This document shows positions 22,792 through 33,285 of a stretch of 64,000 bases of DNA, one piece after another (the stretch's first letter is position 1; each line of letters starts with the position of its first letter). The position numbers were made by a program, and so were the translations under genes. Location of the stretch: assembly GCA_004026145.2 (NCBI GenBank), contig CP034975.1, positions 11,464,418 through 11,528,417 of the forward strand. Direction: 5' to 3'. This DNA is from Takifugu bimaculatus (taxonomy: Eukaryota; Chordata; Actinopteri; Tetraodontiformes; Tetraodontidae). The notes beneath the pieces are model-generated. The model had not been told where the DNA came from. It saw only the letters and a program-made list of their open reading frames with translations, and searched no databases.

Positions 22792-23516
22792 CCATATTTT
22801 CACGACTATAAGGCACACCTAAAACACTGAGATTTTCTCAAAAATCGATAGTGCGCCTTATGATATGGTGCGCCTTGTGTGTGGACTCAGTTCCAAAATC
22901 TGCTGTGTGCCTTTGGTGGGTGCATTATGGTAAACGCTCCGCCCATCGATTAGGAGCACACTTATGCGTAAGGACCCCCCTAAAATGGCGTCGGTCAAGC
23001 AACACGCGTATGAGGCTTACTTTAAACTGCAGGCCATCAAATATGCAGCTGAAAATGGCAACAAGATAACCGTGCCCAGCCACATCTATGAGGCAGCGGC
23101 GGGCAAGTTATGCCACCATATGCGGGTGGATTGTAGACGCATGGGCTATGATACCGTCTTCATGTATTGTAAGAGCTTTCGCAAAAGCTGGCATCAACGC
23201 TGAAGCGGAACCGGTCGGTGAGTCTGATTCAGATGATGAAGAAGAGGAATTTGGGATGTTGGACACTGAAATAGCGCAGCTGTTTAATTCAGATACAGAA
23301 GATGAAAACTTTGATGGTTTTGTGGTGGAAGAATGAATATTTTGTTCAATAAATGTCAAAACTCACTGTTTTACTTCTGTTGTCATTTTTCACTGTATGT
23401 TTTAGCATGCGCCTAAAAATATGGTGCACCTTATGTATGTTTTAAATACAGATATAGCACTCGTAACTGAGACTGCGCCTTTTATTACAGTGCGCTTTAT
23501 GGTCGTGAAAATATGG
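22792..23516 (+). mobile_element. Second pogo/Tigger-type element, 725 bp
   Basis: The ends begin CCATATTTTCACGAC and match the element at 18,896-20,306 apart from a few changes. TA borders lie at 22,790-22,791 and 23,517-23,518. It holds a broken transposase in the opposite orientation to that of the first element. Confidence 0.87.
22985..23336 (+). pseudogene. Pogo-type transposase remnant, core deleted and frameshifted
   Basis: Starting at the ATG at 22,985, the first frame gives the helix-turn-helix head (KQHAYEAYFKLQAIKYAAENG) for about 23 residues. A second frame from about 23,090 gives the C-terminal part (RASYATICGWIVDAW, then IVRAFAKAGI) and a very acidic tail. The same blocks occur in the 181-residue frame at 19,550-20,095, so both elements lost the same central domain. 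Here a frame change separates the halves. Confidence 0.8.
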
Positions 23517-23518
23517 TA

Positions 23519-24514
23519 ATTCCTAGAAGAAGGTGTAGGAAATTGAAGGGACACTAGGTAAGTTGGCTACCGTACATGCTAAATTACCATTTAATCTAGG
23601 CTTTGTCTATATGGGAAAAATGGTGATGTTGTTTGTGTTGTTTACAAGTTGATTGTAAGACAGGTTGGGAAAGAAAAAAAAAACACATTTGCACCTCAGT
23701 TTGAAAGGCCTGTCCCTTTGGTGGTTTAGATCAGTGCAATGTGATGTGAGCAACCACAGGCGAATGAATTGATTTAGGTGTGAATGTAGCTTTGGGCTCG
23801 GGTCTTTATCCAATTTTAATGTCACATTACTTACATCAGTTTAAAATTGGATGAAGACCCTATCCTAAGTCTACCTATATTGTTTTCAAAGTGTGTCGCG
23901 ATTCCATCCTTGAGACTCTATTTCTCTTCAGGTGGCCAATACCAGAGGACGTGTACCTGCTCTAATTAGGAAAGATCTATGCTTCAGCTCGGAATGGCAA
24001 AAATGGCTCTTGTGTGAGTGCATCTTTAATCATGTTTCCCAAAAATGGTAGTCCTATATGTAAAAATCATAATTCCGGATGTAAGCAGCAAAAGAGGGAT
24101 AGTTCTGGTAAATATTAAGTGAAAGTGTGTAAACTAAACATTTCCTTTCCATCCTGTATTGCTCTGTGGAAATTATACAACTCAATCTAAAAGAAAATGT
24201 AATTGTTAAAAGAACCAGTTGAAAGAAGAATATGAAATAACTTATCATCACCATGGGAGAGGAGTTTGATTAACTTCATGAACCAAGCAGCTAAGTTGTT
24301 GAGGACTTACAAAGTATAGTCTTGAAGAAGTGATTAACAAAAAAAACAACTGATTAGTGTCCAGGAACCCATCTTGGAACCAAACTGAGGAAACTGGGTC
24401 CTTTGTTTCGCTTCTTGTGGCCAGGCTCTTGCCCAGCTGAGCCAACTCTTAACTCAAGGACAAGAATCAAATGGCCAACAGCTCCCATGAGGATTCAGAG
24501 GAAGTCAGTATCCA
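23519..24514. other. Unannotated intronic sequence
   Basis: No gene or clear repeat seen. Confidence 0.4.
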
Positions 24515-25570
24515 ATGTAAGTTTTCCATGTCAACTGGACTGTTTTTCTTCTCTTGAAGATGTTTCGCCTTCTATCCAGAAGGCTTCTTCAGTTCTGAAC
24601 TCGCTGGGGACAGAGTTTAAAAATTTAGCCCTTGTGGACCATTAGCATGCTAATTATCTTGGTGGTCACCTGAGAGTCGTTGGCAAGTTCGTTCACCTAG
24701 TTTCAGTTGATGTGTCTCTTCTTTGTTGGCTCACATGGTGGTGAGTCGCCAGGTCTCCTGAAATGGTGTGAACATTTAGTTTGTTGTTGGAAGAAATGGA
24801 GGACTGCCTTGTATGTGGGTGATAGGAAGTGCCTTAGCACACCATCTCTGTTTAAAGATGGTTTTTCCAATTTGACATGGATGGCTTCCTTGACACCCCA
24901 CTCAAACCAGTGATCTTCTCTGGCCAGTACCCATACTTGTCTTCAAAGGAGTGCCCGCTCTCTTTTCTCATGAGTGGACTGCTTAGTCCTGACCTGAAGA
25001 GGTGGCACATCTGTGTTATGCCATTCTTCTGTGGAGAGGTTGTTTGTTTTCACCAATGTACAATTCCTTGCATTCCTCCTGACACAGCATAAACAACATT
25101 AGATTGTTTATGTCTTGGTGTCTTGTCCTTTGGGTGTACTAGCTTCTGTCTGAGTGTGTTGCTGGGTTTGAACTGCACTGGTATATCATGTTTTAGGAGG
25201 ATCCTCCTAAATTTCTCAGATAGGGGATCGAAACGCTGTAACGTTTGTTTCTCTCCTCTTCATTGCTGGGGTCTCGTTTTTTGGTTTTTTTTAGGTCTTG
25301 GTGAGGCCCAGTCTGGGTAACCACATGTTTTGAGAGCTGTCTTAATGTGGTTCTGTTCCTTCTTCCTGCCTTGGGATGTGGTGGGTATTTCTTTGACCCG
25401 GTGTTGGAGGGTTCTAATCACTCCCAACTTGTGTTCCAATTGGTGGTGGGAGTCAAACTGGAGGTACTGATCGGTATGTGTTCGTTTGTGTTTCGTATGT
25501 GTTTGTAGACATCAATGGTGAGGTTTCTGTCCTCAGTGATCTTGAATGTCATAGGGCAGTTTTCTTCAGA
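24515..25570 (-). mobile_element. Penelope-like retroelement, 3' part with GIY-YIG endonuclease
   Basis: On the minus strand, about 25,115-24,900 reads HKQSNVVYAV, then in a shifted frame ELYIGE.KQPLHRRMA, then GHSFED. This is the GIY-YIG endonuclease that marks Penelope-like elements. The preceding stretch (25,320-25,120, LSEKFRRILLKHDIPV) is the connector after the RT. Below 24,700 lies the 3' region with the hairpin block at 24,562-24,592. Frameshifts and stops make it inactive, and the RT core is absent. Confidence 0.82.
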
Positions 25571-25804
25571 TAAATAAACATTCATGATTGATCCAATATG
25601 CTTTTTTCAACTCAATAACATATGATGACAAAAATATCAAGTCAACATTCCTTCCTAACTTCCAATACAATACATTTAAATATTTATTATTTATATTTAT
25701 AAAATAAATTGTTCAACAGACAACCAAACTGTACATGTTTGTGCTTATGATTAACAAAAGCAATAAACCAAACAGCAAAAGTCAAATTACAAAGGATATG
25801 TAAA

Positions 25805-25935
25805 TTCAGATTCAGGTCCTTTATTTGTCCCACACGGGGAAATTTACAGCACAACAACAGCAAGAGCACGCAGAGAAAAATACAATAAAAATAAAATAGA
25901 ATAAAATTGGGAATATGCAAAAAGGATGTGTATAT
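25805..25935 (-). mobile_element. LINE 3'-end fragment
   Basis: The stretch ttatttgtcccacacgggg followed by acagcacaacaacagcaa matches 5,565-5,640, the 3' UTR of the LINE at 5,556-7,795. It is followed by an AT-rich stretch in both places. A strongly 5'-truncated copy. Confidence 0.75.
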
Positions 25936-26479
25936 ACTCTCAACAATGATGTGAGACATGACTCCTCACAGCTTCCATCAGGATTTTCCTAACTGAAGAA
26001 AAACACACACTGGTCAACAACTATTTGACTTGGAGCCTAGTTTTCCTGTCTTTTTTTTGGTTTTGTTTTTTTTTAAATTATTCTGTGTATATTTGAGCAT
26101 TTTTTCCACAGCAGATCTGAGCGGAGCACACCTTAAGGTCTGGCCCAAAGCAGCTGATAAGTATTAGAGCCTAGTGTTTTCCCAGGGTTATCTGGTAAGC
26201 CTTAAGATTGCCAGATGTAGCACTACAGGGTTCCGCAAGAGAGACCGTGATGGACAGAAGAGGACATTTCTATGAAAATCTATGTCAGTGTGTTAGAATT
26301 AATTTTCAGTATTTCATGTATTAGTTTTTTAACAATTTCCACATGCCCCCCCATGTTCACAATAAACACAAATGGAAAAAACCCATCACACCAATTGCAC
26401 TACCTCCATAGTGACAATTTTACCCAAACACTTATTTTAGCATTAAACTTCTTAGCCCAGCATAAGAAGTTTCAAATTT
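25936..26479. other. Unannotated intronic sequence
   Basis: Apart from T runs near 26,050-26,080 I see nothing that can be assigned. Confidence 0.4.
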
Positions 26480-28110
26480 TGAAAAACCTAACACTTTTCC
26501 CAGGTGAACACCTCCTCGAGTCAACCACGACAGCCCTACAACATCCAGAGCCTTAAGGAACTCCGGGCGGATCTCATCCGCCCCCGGGGCCTTGCCACCG
26601 AGGAGTTTTTTGGCTACCTCGGCAACTTCAGCCCCGGAGATACAAGAGCCTGTCCCCAGGTCCCCAGGCCCTGCTTCCTCACTGGAAGGCGCGTTGGTGG
26701 GATTGAGGAGGTCCTCAAAGTATTCCTTCCACCGATCCACAACATCCCAAGTTGAGGTCAGCAGCACACCATCACTACTATACACAGTGTTGACAGTGCA
26801 CTGCTTCCCCTTCCTCAGACGCTGGATGGTGGTCCAGAACCTTTTCGAAGCCGTCCGGAAGTCGTTCTCCATGGCCTCACCGAACTCTTCCCATGCCGGG
26901 TCTTTGCCTCGGCAACCGCCGTAGCTTCACTCCGCTTGGCCTGCCGGTACCTATCTGCTGCCTCCGGAGTCCCACAGGCCAGTACGGCCTGATACGACTC
27001 CTTCAGCCTGGAGGCATCCCTCACCGCTGGTGTCCACCAGTGGGTTCGGGCATTGCCGCCACAACAGGCACCAACCACCTTGCGGTCACAGCACCGGTCA
27101 GCCGCCTCAACAATGGAGGCACAGAACATGGTCCCCCCCGGGACATGGTCAAAGCTCTCCTGGAGGTGTGAGTTGAAGCTCCTTCTGACAGCAGACTCTG
27201 CCAGGTGTTCCCAGCAAACCCTCACAATGCGTTTGGGTCTGCCGGGTCAACGGGCCAACGTGAGCATTGAAGTCACACAGGAGGACGAGGGAGCCCCCAG
27301 AAGGAGCACTCTCCAGCATTGCCTCTAAGGATTCCAAAAAAGGTGAATACACTGAACTGCTGTTTGGGCCATAGGCACAAGCAACAGTCAGGACCCCCCC
27401 CCCCCCCCCCCCCCCTTCCGAAGGTGAAGGGAGGCCTGAGCTGGGAAGCAACCAGAATTGCCACCCCTGCCCGTTGCCTCTCACCATTGACAACTGCAAT
27501 GTGGTAGAGAGTCCAACCCCTCTTGAGAAGACTGGTTCCAGAGCCCTTGCTATGTGTCGAGGTGAGGCCGACTATATCTAGTCGGAACTTCTCAACCTCA
27601 CGCACCAGCTCAGGCTCCTTTCCCATCATAGATGTGACATTCCATGTCCCTTGAGCCAGTTTCTGCAGCCTTGGATCAGACCGCCAAGGTCCCTGCCTTC
27701 GGCCGCTATCCAAAACACAATGCACCCGACCCCCTTGGCCCCGCCTGCAGGTGGTGAGTCCACGGGAAGGGGGTCCCATGTTGCCTCTTCGGGCTGTGCC
27801 TGGCGAGACTCCATGAGCAGAGGTCCGGCCACCAGGCGCTCGCCAACGTGCCCCGCCCCCAGGCCTGGCTCCCGGAGGGGGCCCCGGTGACCCGCATCCG
27901 GGCAAGGGAAACTCAGAACCAATATTGTTTCTCATCATTAGGGGGTCCTGGGCTACTCTTTGTCTGGTCCCTCACCTAGGACCTGTTTGCCATGGGTGGC
28001 CCTACCAGGGGCATAAAGCCCCAGACAACAGAGCTCCTAGGATCATTGGGACACGCAAACCCCTCCACCACAATAAGGTGGAAGCCCAGGAGGGGCTGTT
28101 TAACCCCATT
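26480..28110 (-). mobile_element. Rex-Babar (RTE-type) LINE, 5' half
   Basis: From high to low: a 5' leader (28,110-27,925); the start of the endonuclease (27,655-27,500, GTWNVTSMMGKEPELVREVE, then DIVGLTSTHS); an interrupted stretch with 22 C; the block DFNAHVG at about 27,265; the linker (27,225-26,815, WWTPAVRDASRLKESYQA); and the first RT block (26,872-26,520, WKEYFEDLLN, then KAPGADEIRPEFLKAL). It then stops inside the RT. So the copy has its 5' end and no 3' end. Frameshifts are present. Confidence 0.82.
27394..27415. repeat. Poly(C) run of 22
   Basis: An uninterrupted run of 22 C inside the endonuclease coding part of the LINE. The related copy at about 39,510-39,545 has ordinary coding sequence at that point. 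Confidence 0.9.
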
Positions 28111-29223
28111 AAATACAATACAATTGAATAGACCACCTTCTCCATAACCCATAAAATGCAACATAATGATTCTCTTCCACAGGACAGGTTACTGAGAATC
28201 ACTCTGACATATTACAGCTCAGTCAGTAGCAAAATAGTTCTCACCCTCCAAGCCAACAAAAGAAGCTAATGGAGAGCATGTTTTGCAATCATCTTTGAGA
28301 TGAGGGATGACATTTGCTCCACATATTTTACGCAAACCTTAATAGAAGGGCATACATGAATTATGACATGCTTGGGAAATCTCACAATCAATGAATCCTG
28401 AAGTGAACTCTGCATGCACAGACAGTGTTTATATACAGCTTGTGTAGCAATAGGCACACCATTTTATTCTTCATGGCAGCATAACATTATGAGATCTGCT
28501 TCCTGAAATGTACAGTTGAGTTGTAGCATATTCTTTATTGTAGACTATATGTTTATATTCAGTTGTAATGTTTTGTGAAATGCATTTATCCTCAATATAC
28601 AGTGCATCTCTTCATACATAAAGAATTGTTACAAATGGGTGAACTGCAGCACAGGGTCATGCACAGATTGTGTATATGGAATGTTCTTCTCTGGTCATGA
28701 CCTGCCATTTTCTGCTGAGTGGCTAGACTGTCATAATGAACGCAGAGCCACAACCGTTAAAAACAAACCACCAATGGCGCTACTGTACACACAATTAGTG
28801 GTGGCAAATAGAGCACAAAACCCCTTCTAGGCAGTGACCTATCTATCCTGCTCTTTCCATTCACTGACAATCCAGATTAGTGTAGCGGTTCTACATCTAA
28901 TGTCCCAGTTTGGGGTTCATCTGCCGAGCCGTTCCTTTTTTCAAGCTTGTACTCATGCCATTCTACAAAGCCTCAAAGATCTTCACATCAAATTTGTGTT
29001 TCTCTGTTGTTCATAAACAAATGCCAATTCTCCCCCTCCTTTTCCATTCACCCTATTAGTTGACTAATCAAAAATATGGTTGCTGGATTAACATAAAATG
29101 AACAGACTAATGCTGAGTAACTATAATTACACCATACATATCTTGAAAGGTGAATGAAAATATAATATAATATTACAAAGCAATACAGTGAAACATTCAT
29201 TCACTCATTTTGTTCATTCCATT
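28111..29223. other. Unannotated intronic sequence
   Basis: No gene or clear repeat seen. Confidence 0.4.
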
Positions 29224-29231
29224 TTTTAAGG

Positions 29232-30153
29232 CAGGGGTGCTCATTATGTCGATCGCAATCTACCGGTCGATCGCGGAGGTAGTACTGGTTGATCGCGGTG
29301 TGACATTAAAAAATATCAGCCTATCATTCATCCCGTCCCTTGATTGATATACAGGGCAGCCAGTTAGATGACAACTGAATTTGACATTCAGGTGACCAAT
29401 CAAGCGCAAAAAAGCTGATAAATGCTGCAGAACTTACAATGTCAGCCTATCATAAATCCCATTACTTGATTGACATACAGGGCAACCAGTCACGCTTCAC
29501 ACAGATAGGATGTTGGAAATGGCAACCGTGTTTTCAGTGCTGTGGTGGCGATTTCAGGGTATTCTGCCATGACTTTAATCCAGAATACTGGACCACCAGG
29601 TATGATGCTCTCAGTGCATTCACATTTACTGATGTGGTGGCCCTTCTTCTGCCCATCCTGTTCCTGTTTTTTTTCTTTCAAAATACTCCAGGGGCTTGTC
29701 TTTTAAACTAGGGTGCAAGTGGCAATGTAGTTTTGAAGGCTTCCTTGCTTTATTAGCGAGCCGGTCGCCGCAAATTTCGCAGAGCAGGCTTGGTATGCGA
29801 GAATCACCTACCAGGATAAATCCATATTTCAAGTAGAACTCCTGATATTGTCTTTTAAAAGCTTTCTTTTTCTTGGAAGTGGGCTCTTCTCCCATCTCTT
29901 GATTTGGCCTTTTCTTTTTCGCAAAGAAAATTTCTGACGTCTGTTTCTTACTCATTTTGTTCGCTTGTGGGTTTAATTTTGGCGTGTAAGACATAACCAA
30001 GAGACTCCGGTCATTTCTCATCAGGTTTTTCAAAATAAAAGAGTTCAGACTCAGATAATACATAAAACGGAAATATTTAATTATTTCTTGTGCGGCCCGG
30101 TACCAATCGATCCACAGACCGGTACCGGGACCAGTGATTTAAGGAACACCCTG
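29232..30153 (-). mobile_element. hAT (Charlie/ZBED-like) element, 922 bp, perfect target duplication
   Basis: Ends CAGGGGTG and, inverted, CAGGGTGTT. The flanking 8 bases TTTTAAGG are identical (29,224-29,231 and 30,154-30,161). On the minus strand 29,962-29,665 encodes the head of a ZBED-like transposase: a basic stretch after MSKKQTSEIFFAKKK, then YLKYGFILVGD, then CEICG...NKARKPSKLHCHL as a BED finger. In another frame 29,600-29,490 encodes the C-terminal block (FWIKVMAEYPEIATTALKT). The catalytic middle is gone. The two halves are out of frame. Confidence 0.9.
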
Positions 30154-30161
30154 TTTTAAGG

Positions 30162-33088
30162 TCATATTTAACTACAATATAGAATCAGACCCCCTATCCA
30201 CATACACACTGCCTGTTTTTTTGGGTTATTATGCAATTATGTTTTTGTTTTTTTGAGAGGTTAATAAACAATTGAGCTGATCTAATCTGTTTGTCTTACA
30301 GTTTCATTGCCCACCCGAAAGCAATGACTTGAAATGAGGTTCATTTGATGTTAAAAAAAAATTAGCTTTGATGTAGTTAAGCTACTTGTATAATTTTATT
30401 GTAGGTTGGATTGCTACATTTCTCTGTTGGGTAGCTTCAGTGTAGTGAAGCTTCATTTGATGTGGAATAATGTATCTTATCTCACTTCATTTTCAAAATA
30501 GCTCACCCAACTCTCTCAAGGCAGTCTTATGCACATCGTGCATGTCACCCAAGTTTGCCAGCATTTGCCAACTTGGCCTTACACTAAAACCCAGGGAAAA
30601 CCATGACTTGAATACAAAATGATTCGTGGTAGAAATGATACTGCCAAGTCTGAAGTTTCAGCAGGAATGCCCCCCCGAAGTTGGATTTCCTACTCAGAAA
30701 TATATTGCACTAGATGGCTGCCCCTAGTGTAAACAGTAAACACTCGCCATGCATCTATTAAGACAGAGGAAGTGCCCCGAGTTTGAAGCAAAAAGTCATG
30801 CTGCCCCAAAAGACTTTTCCACTGACTAACATGGTGAAAGAGATATCTTTAACTCAGCAAATAAGTGGTTTGTTGCTTCATTAATCATTTATCTTGCTAT
30901 ATTAACCAGTTAACTAGTAAGGATTTCTTAATTACTCTTCTTTAAATCATTATGTTCCCTTATTCAATTAATTAACTAGCTCATGAACGCATCACTATGA
31001 CCATAGAAACTGTCAAATGAGGCAGACAGAGCCCGATACTGCCCTGATACTTTTTGTAAACAATGAAATACACCAAGAGAAAAAAGTAGACTATGTTCTG
31101 CATTTTGTGTTTCCTCCTCATCCAACGAGTTTGAAAGTTGCAGAAGGATCACATGTTTTTTTCTAGAGGCTGTTTATATTCAACAATCGCTTTCGTGGAG
31201 GTCGCCATCTTGTTTTCCGACCTCATAACTGGAACGCTGAAACCTCAGTTGTAACGTCATTCCCAACTCCGACTTCCGAGGTAAATGGTATGCGACATTT
31301 ACGAGCATAATTTTACAATAAAAAAAAAAAACCTCACTATTGGATTTAATCACAAGAGCATTATATACTGTATAGACTCACAGCTCGATTTTCTTTCACT
31401 TAGGAATTTGATTGACTAATTCGATTCAACATATATTGATTTGATTTCAAATTCTAGCACTTTTGAACAAAGCATGGGCGAAAGATTAATACAAATATTA
31501 TTATTTTATTATTATTTAATTATAATAATTTAATAATAATAGTGATGATGATGTTATTATTTGTTTTAAACATTTTGAACTGCATTATTTTCACTGCATT
31601 ACAGTGAAACCCTCCAGCAGACAATTAATAAAGCTCTAGCACCTATGTCCCACGCTTTGTCTAATCTAATCTCCAAACCTGGCTTTTACACTGTATTCCC
31701 TTAGCTAATTAAGCTTCTTGCCAATGAGAATGTGCCATACTATAAAGAATAAGACCGCAACACAGTTATTTGTTACCAAAATCAAATCACTGACTAATCA
31801 ATTGCTCATGACAGAAACAGGGATGCGCCCCACAAGCACAAAGCACAATACCAATGAGGTAGGATCAAGTAAAACTGAAGTTAGAAGCTACAGTAAGAAA
31901 CATCGATTAGAAAAATATGGAACTCTTTAATGATGCATGCAAGCTTTTACTGTAGATTTAACAATATGAATCGTAAAAAGTGGAATTATAAATGCCCAGT
32001 CAGATAATGGTAGTGCAACCGCTGTAGCTGTGACATTAAGAAAAATTGGAATTGTGTCAGAACAAATCAGAACTACACTGCGGTCTGCCTGTTACTATAT
32101 CTCTATTGGCAGTAGGAGTGTGAACAAAAGATAATGGATAACAGCAGTAACAGTGTGAAGACGGTGCCTTGGCTTTGGCAATCAATACCTTATGAAGGAA
32201 ATATTTGATTCCAGAAGGTGGCATATTCATTCATAATTAGGAAATTTAGCTGTTTAAAAGATACAATATTTTACCCATCCACGTCTTGAAGATTTACTGC
32301 TTGCTTGTTACATAAGGAATTCAGTGGCACTACAATGTACGTCCATTAGAACGTGATAACGTAACGTTGTCTTGAAATTGAAAAACAAAATGCTCATTGT
32401 TCCGCTTGCAGCGAACCAGTTTTATGTTTTTACAAGTTCTAGCATTCCTGCGTTCCCCAGCCAATTGGCTCTTCTTCGCAACAAAACACGGACAGATAAT
32501 TACGTTCTAATAATGCGAATTCTCATTTAAAAACATACAGATTTAAAAAGCCATCCTTCACTATCATATTGTTTGCAATATACGGCAGAGTGGAGACATC
32601 TAACTTTTAGAGAATTCCTACATGTTTGGCACAAATATATAGCTATTGTGATCGTGTCAAATGTCAGTAATTTCTTGCTGAATTTACGTAATATCATGTC
32701 TTGAAGGGGACAGTGCACATGCATACATCTAACTCAACCACATTAATCTACATTTTAAAAACGTTTTAGCCTCAGCTCAGAGGTTTTAAGTCCTGTCTGG
32801 ATAAAACCTAGCTTGTTTGCCTTTATAACCTCCCATTCTGCCTCAAAATACCTCGCCTGGTAAGTGGTCAAATAGTCAGAATTTAACAACTAACGACGGT
32901 AAGTAGTAACTAAATATATACACGTATCCAAGAAGTCTCAATTGCAACCCTGATGTATTCAGTTTATTATTTCTTGCCTGACAAGTCTGTTATAGCGAGG
33001 GGTTGGCTAGCTACCAACGACAGAGATTTTACATTGCTTTAAATGCAACAGACCACCGAGAGTGGGACACAGACGACATTTTACATAC
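30162..33088. other. First-intron start of jmjd1c, no repeat firmly identified
   Basis: AT-rich. Around 30,660-30,700 and 31,230-31,290 there are motifs resembling each other in inverted orientation (gaagttgga / tccgacttc), possibly a MITE. A 13-nt A run lies near 31,320. No second jmjd1c exon could be found. Confidence 0.4.
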
Positions 33089-33244
33089 CGTCAGGTCGGG
33101 ATTGCCGCTGTCACGGTGGTTAACAGCACGGATGACTCCAGACCTCCATGACCACTGAGAGATATCTCCGACTTCTGGTGGTTCGTCCCCGCCGACACAG
33201 AGAAACCGCTTCCCGACCAGCTCCAGCCGAGCCTCGACTGCCAT
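33089..33244 (-). CDS. jmjd1c: JMJD1C (JmjC-domain chromatin protein), first coding exon
   Basis: Reading from the ATG at 33,244, 52 codons follow the known start of vertebrate JMJD1C. The blocks ELVGKRFLCV, WRSGVIRAV and HRDSGNPDL match the family with few changes. The exon ends at ACG with a GTATGT donor (33,088-33,083) in phase 0, as expected where the next exon opens with the VYVEFDD block. JMJD1C is a nuclear member of the KDM3/JmjC family acting on histone H3K9 methylation and as a coactivator. Only its N-terminal 52 residues are here; the catalytic domain lies outside the window, to the left. No further exon was seen down to position 1, so the first intron exceeds 33 kb, consistent with the very large first intron in human. 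The gene is head-to-head with reep3. Paralogue (a or b) cannot be decided. Confidence 0.88.
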
Positions 33245-33261
33245 AGCCCTTCACGGGTCAA

Positions 33262-33285
33262 CCCCCCCCTCCCCTCCCCTCCCCC
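33262..33285 (-). promoter_or_regulatory. G-quadruplex motif in the jmjd1c 5' leader or promoter
   Basis: On the minus strand the motif is G5-A-G4-A-G4-A-G8, four G runs with single-base loops, ending 17 nt before the jmjd1c ATG. Such a pattern is predicted to form a very stable parallel quadruplex. If transcription starts upstream it will be in the mRNA leader. Confidence 0.7.

Noticed and set aside
28639..29016. Two adjacent plus-strand open frames of 60-63 codons
   Set aside because: No start context, splice signals or recognisable family; lengths expected by chance.
1..33088. A second jmjd1c exon with the conserved VYVEFDD block
   Set aside because: I searched the minus strand by eye for this block and its continuation and found none; the exon probably lies left of the window.
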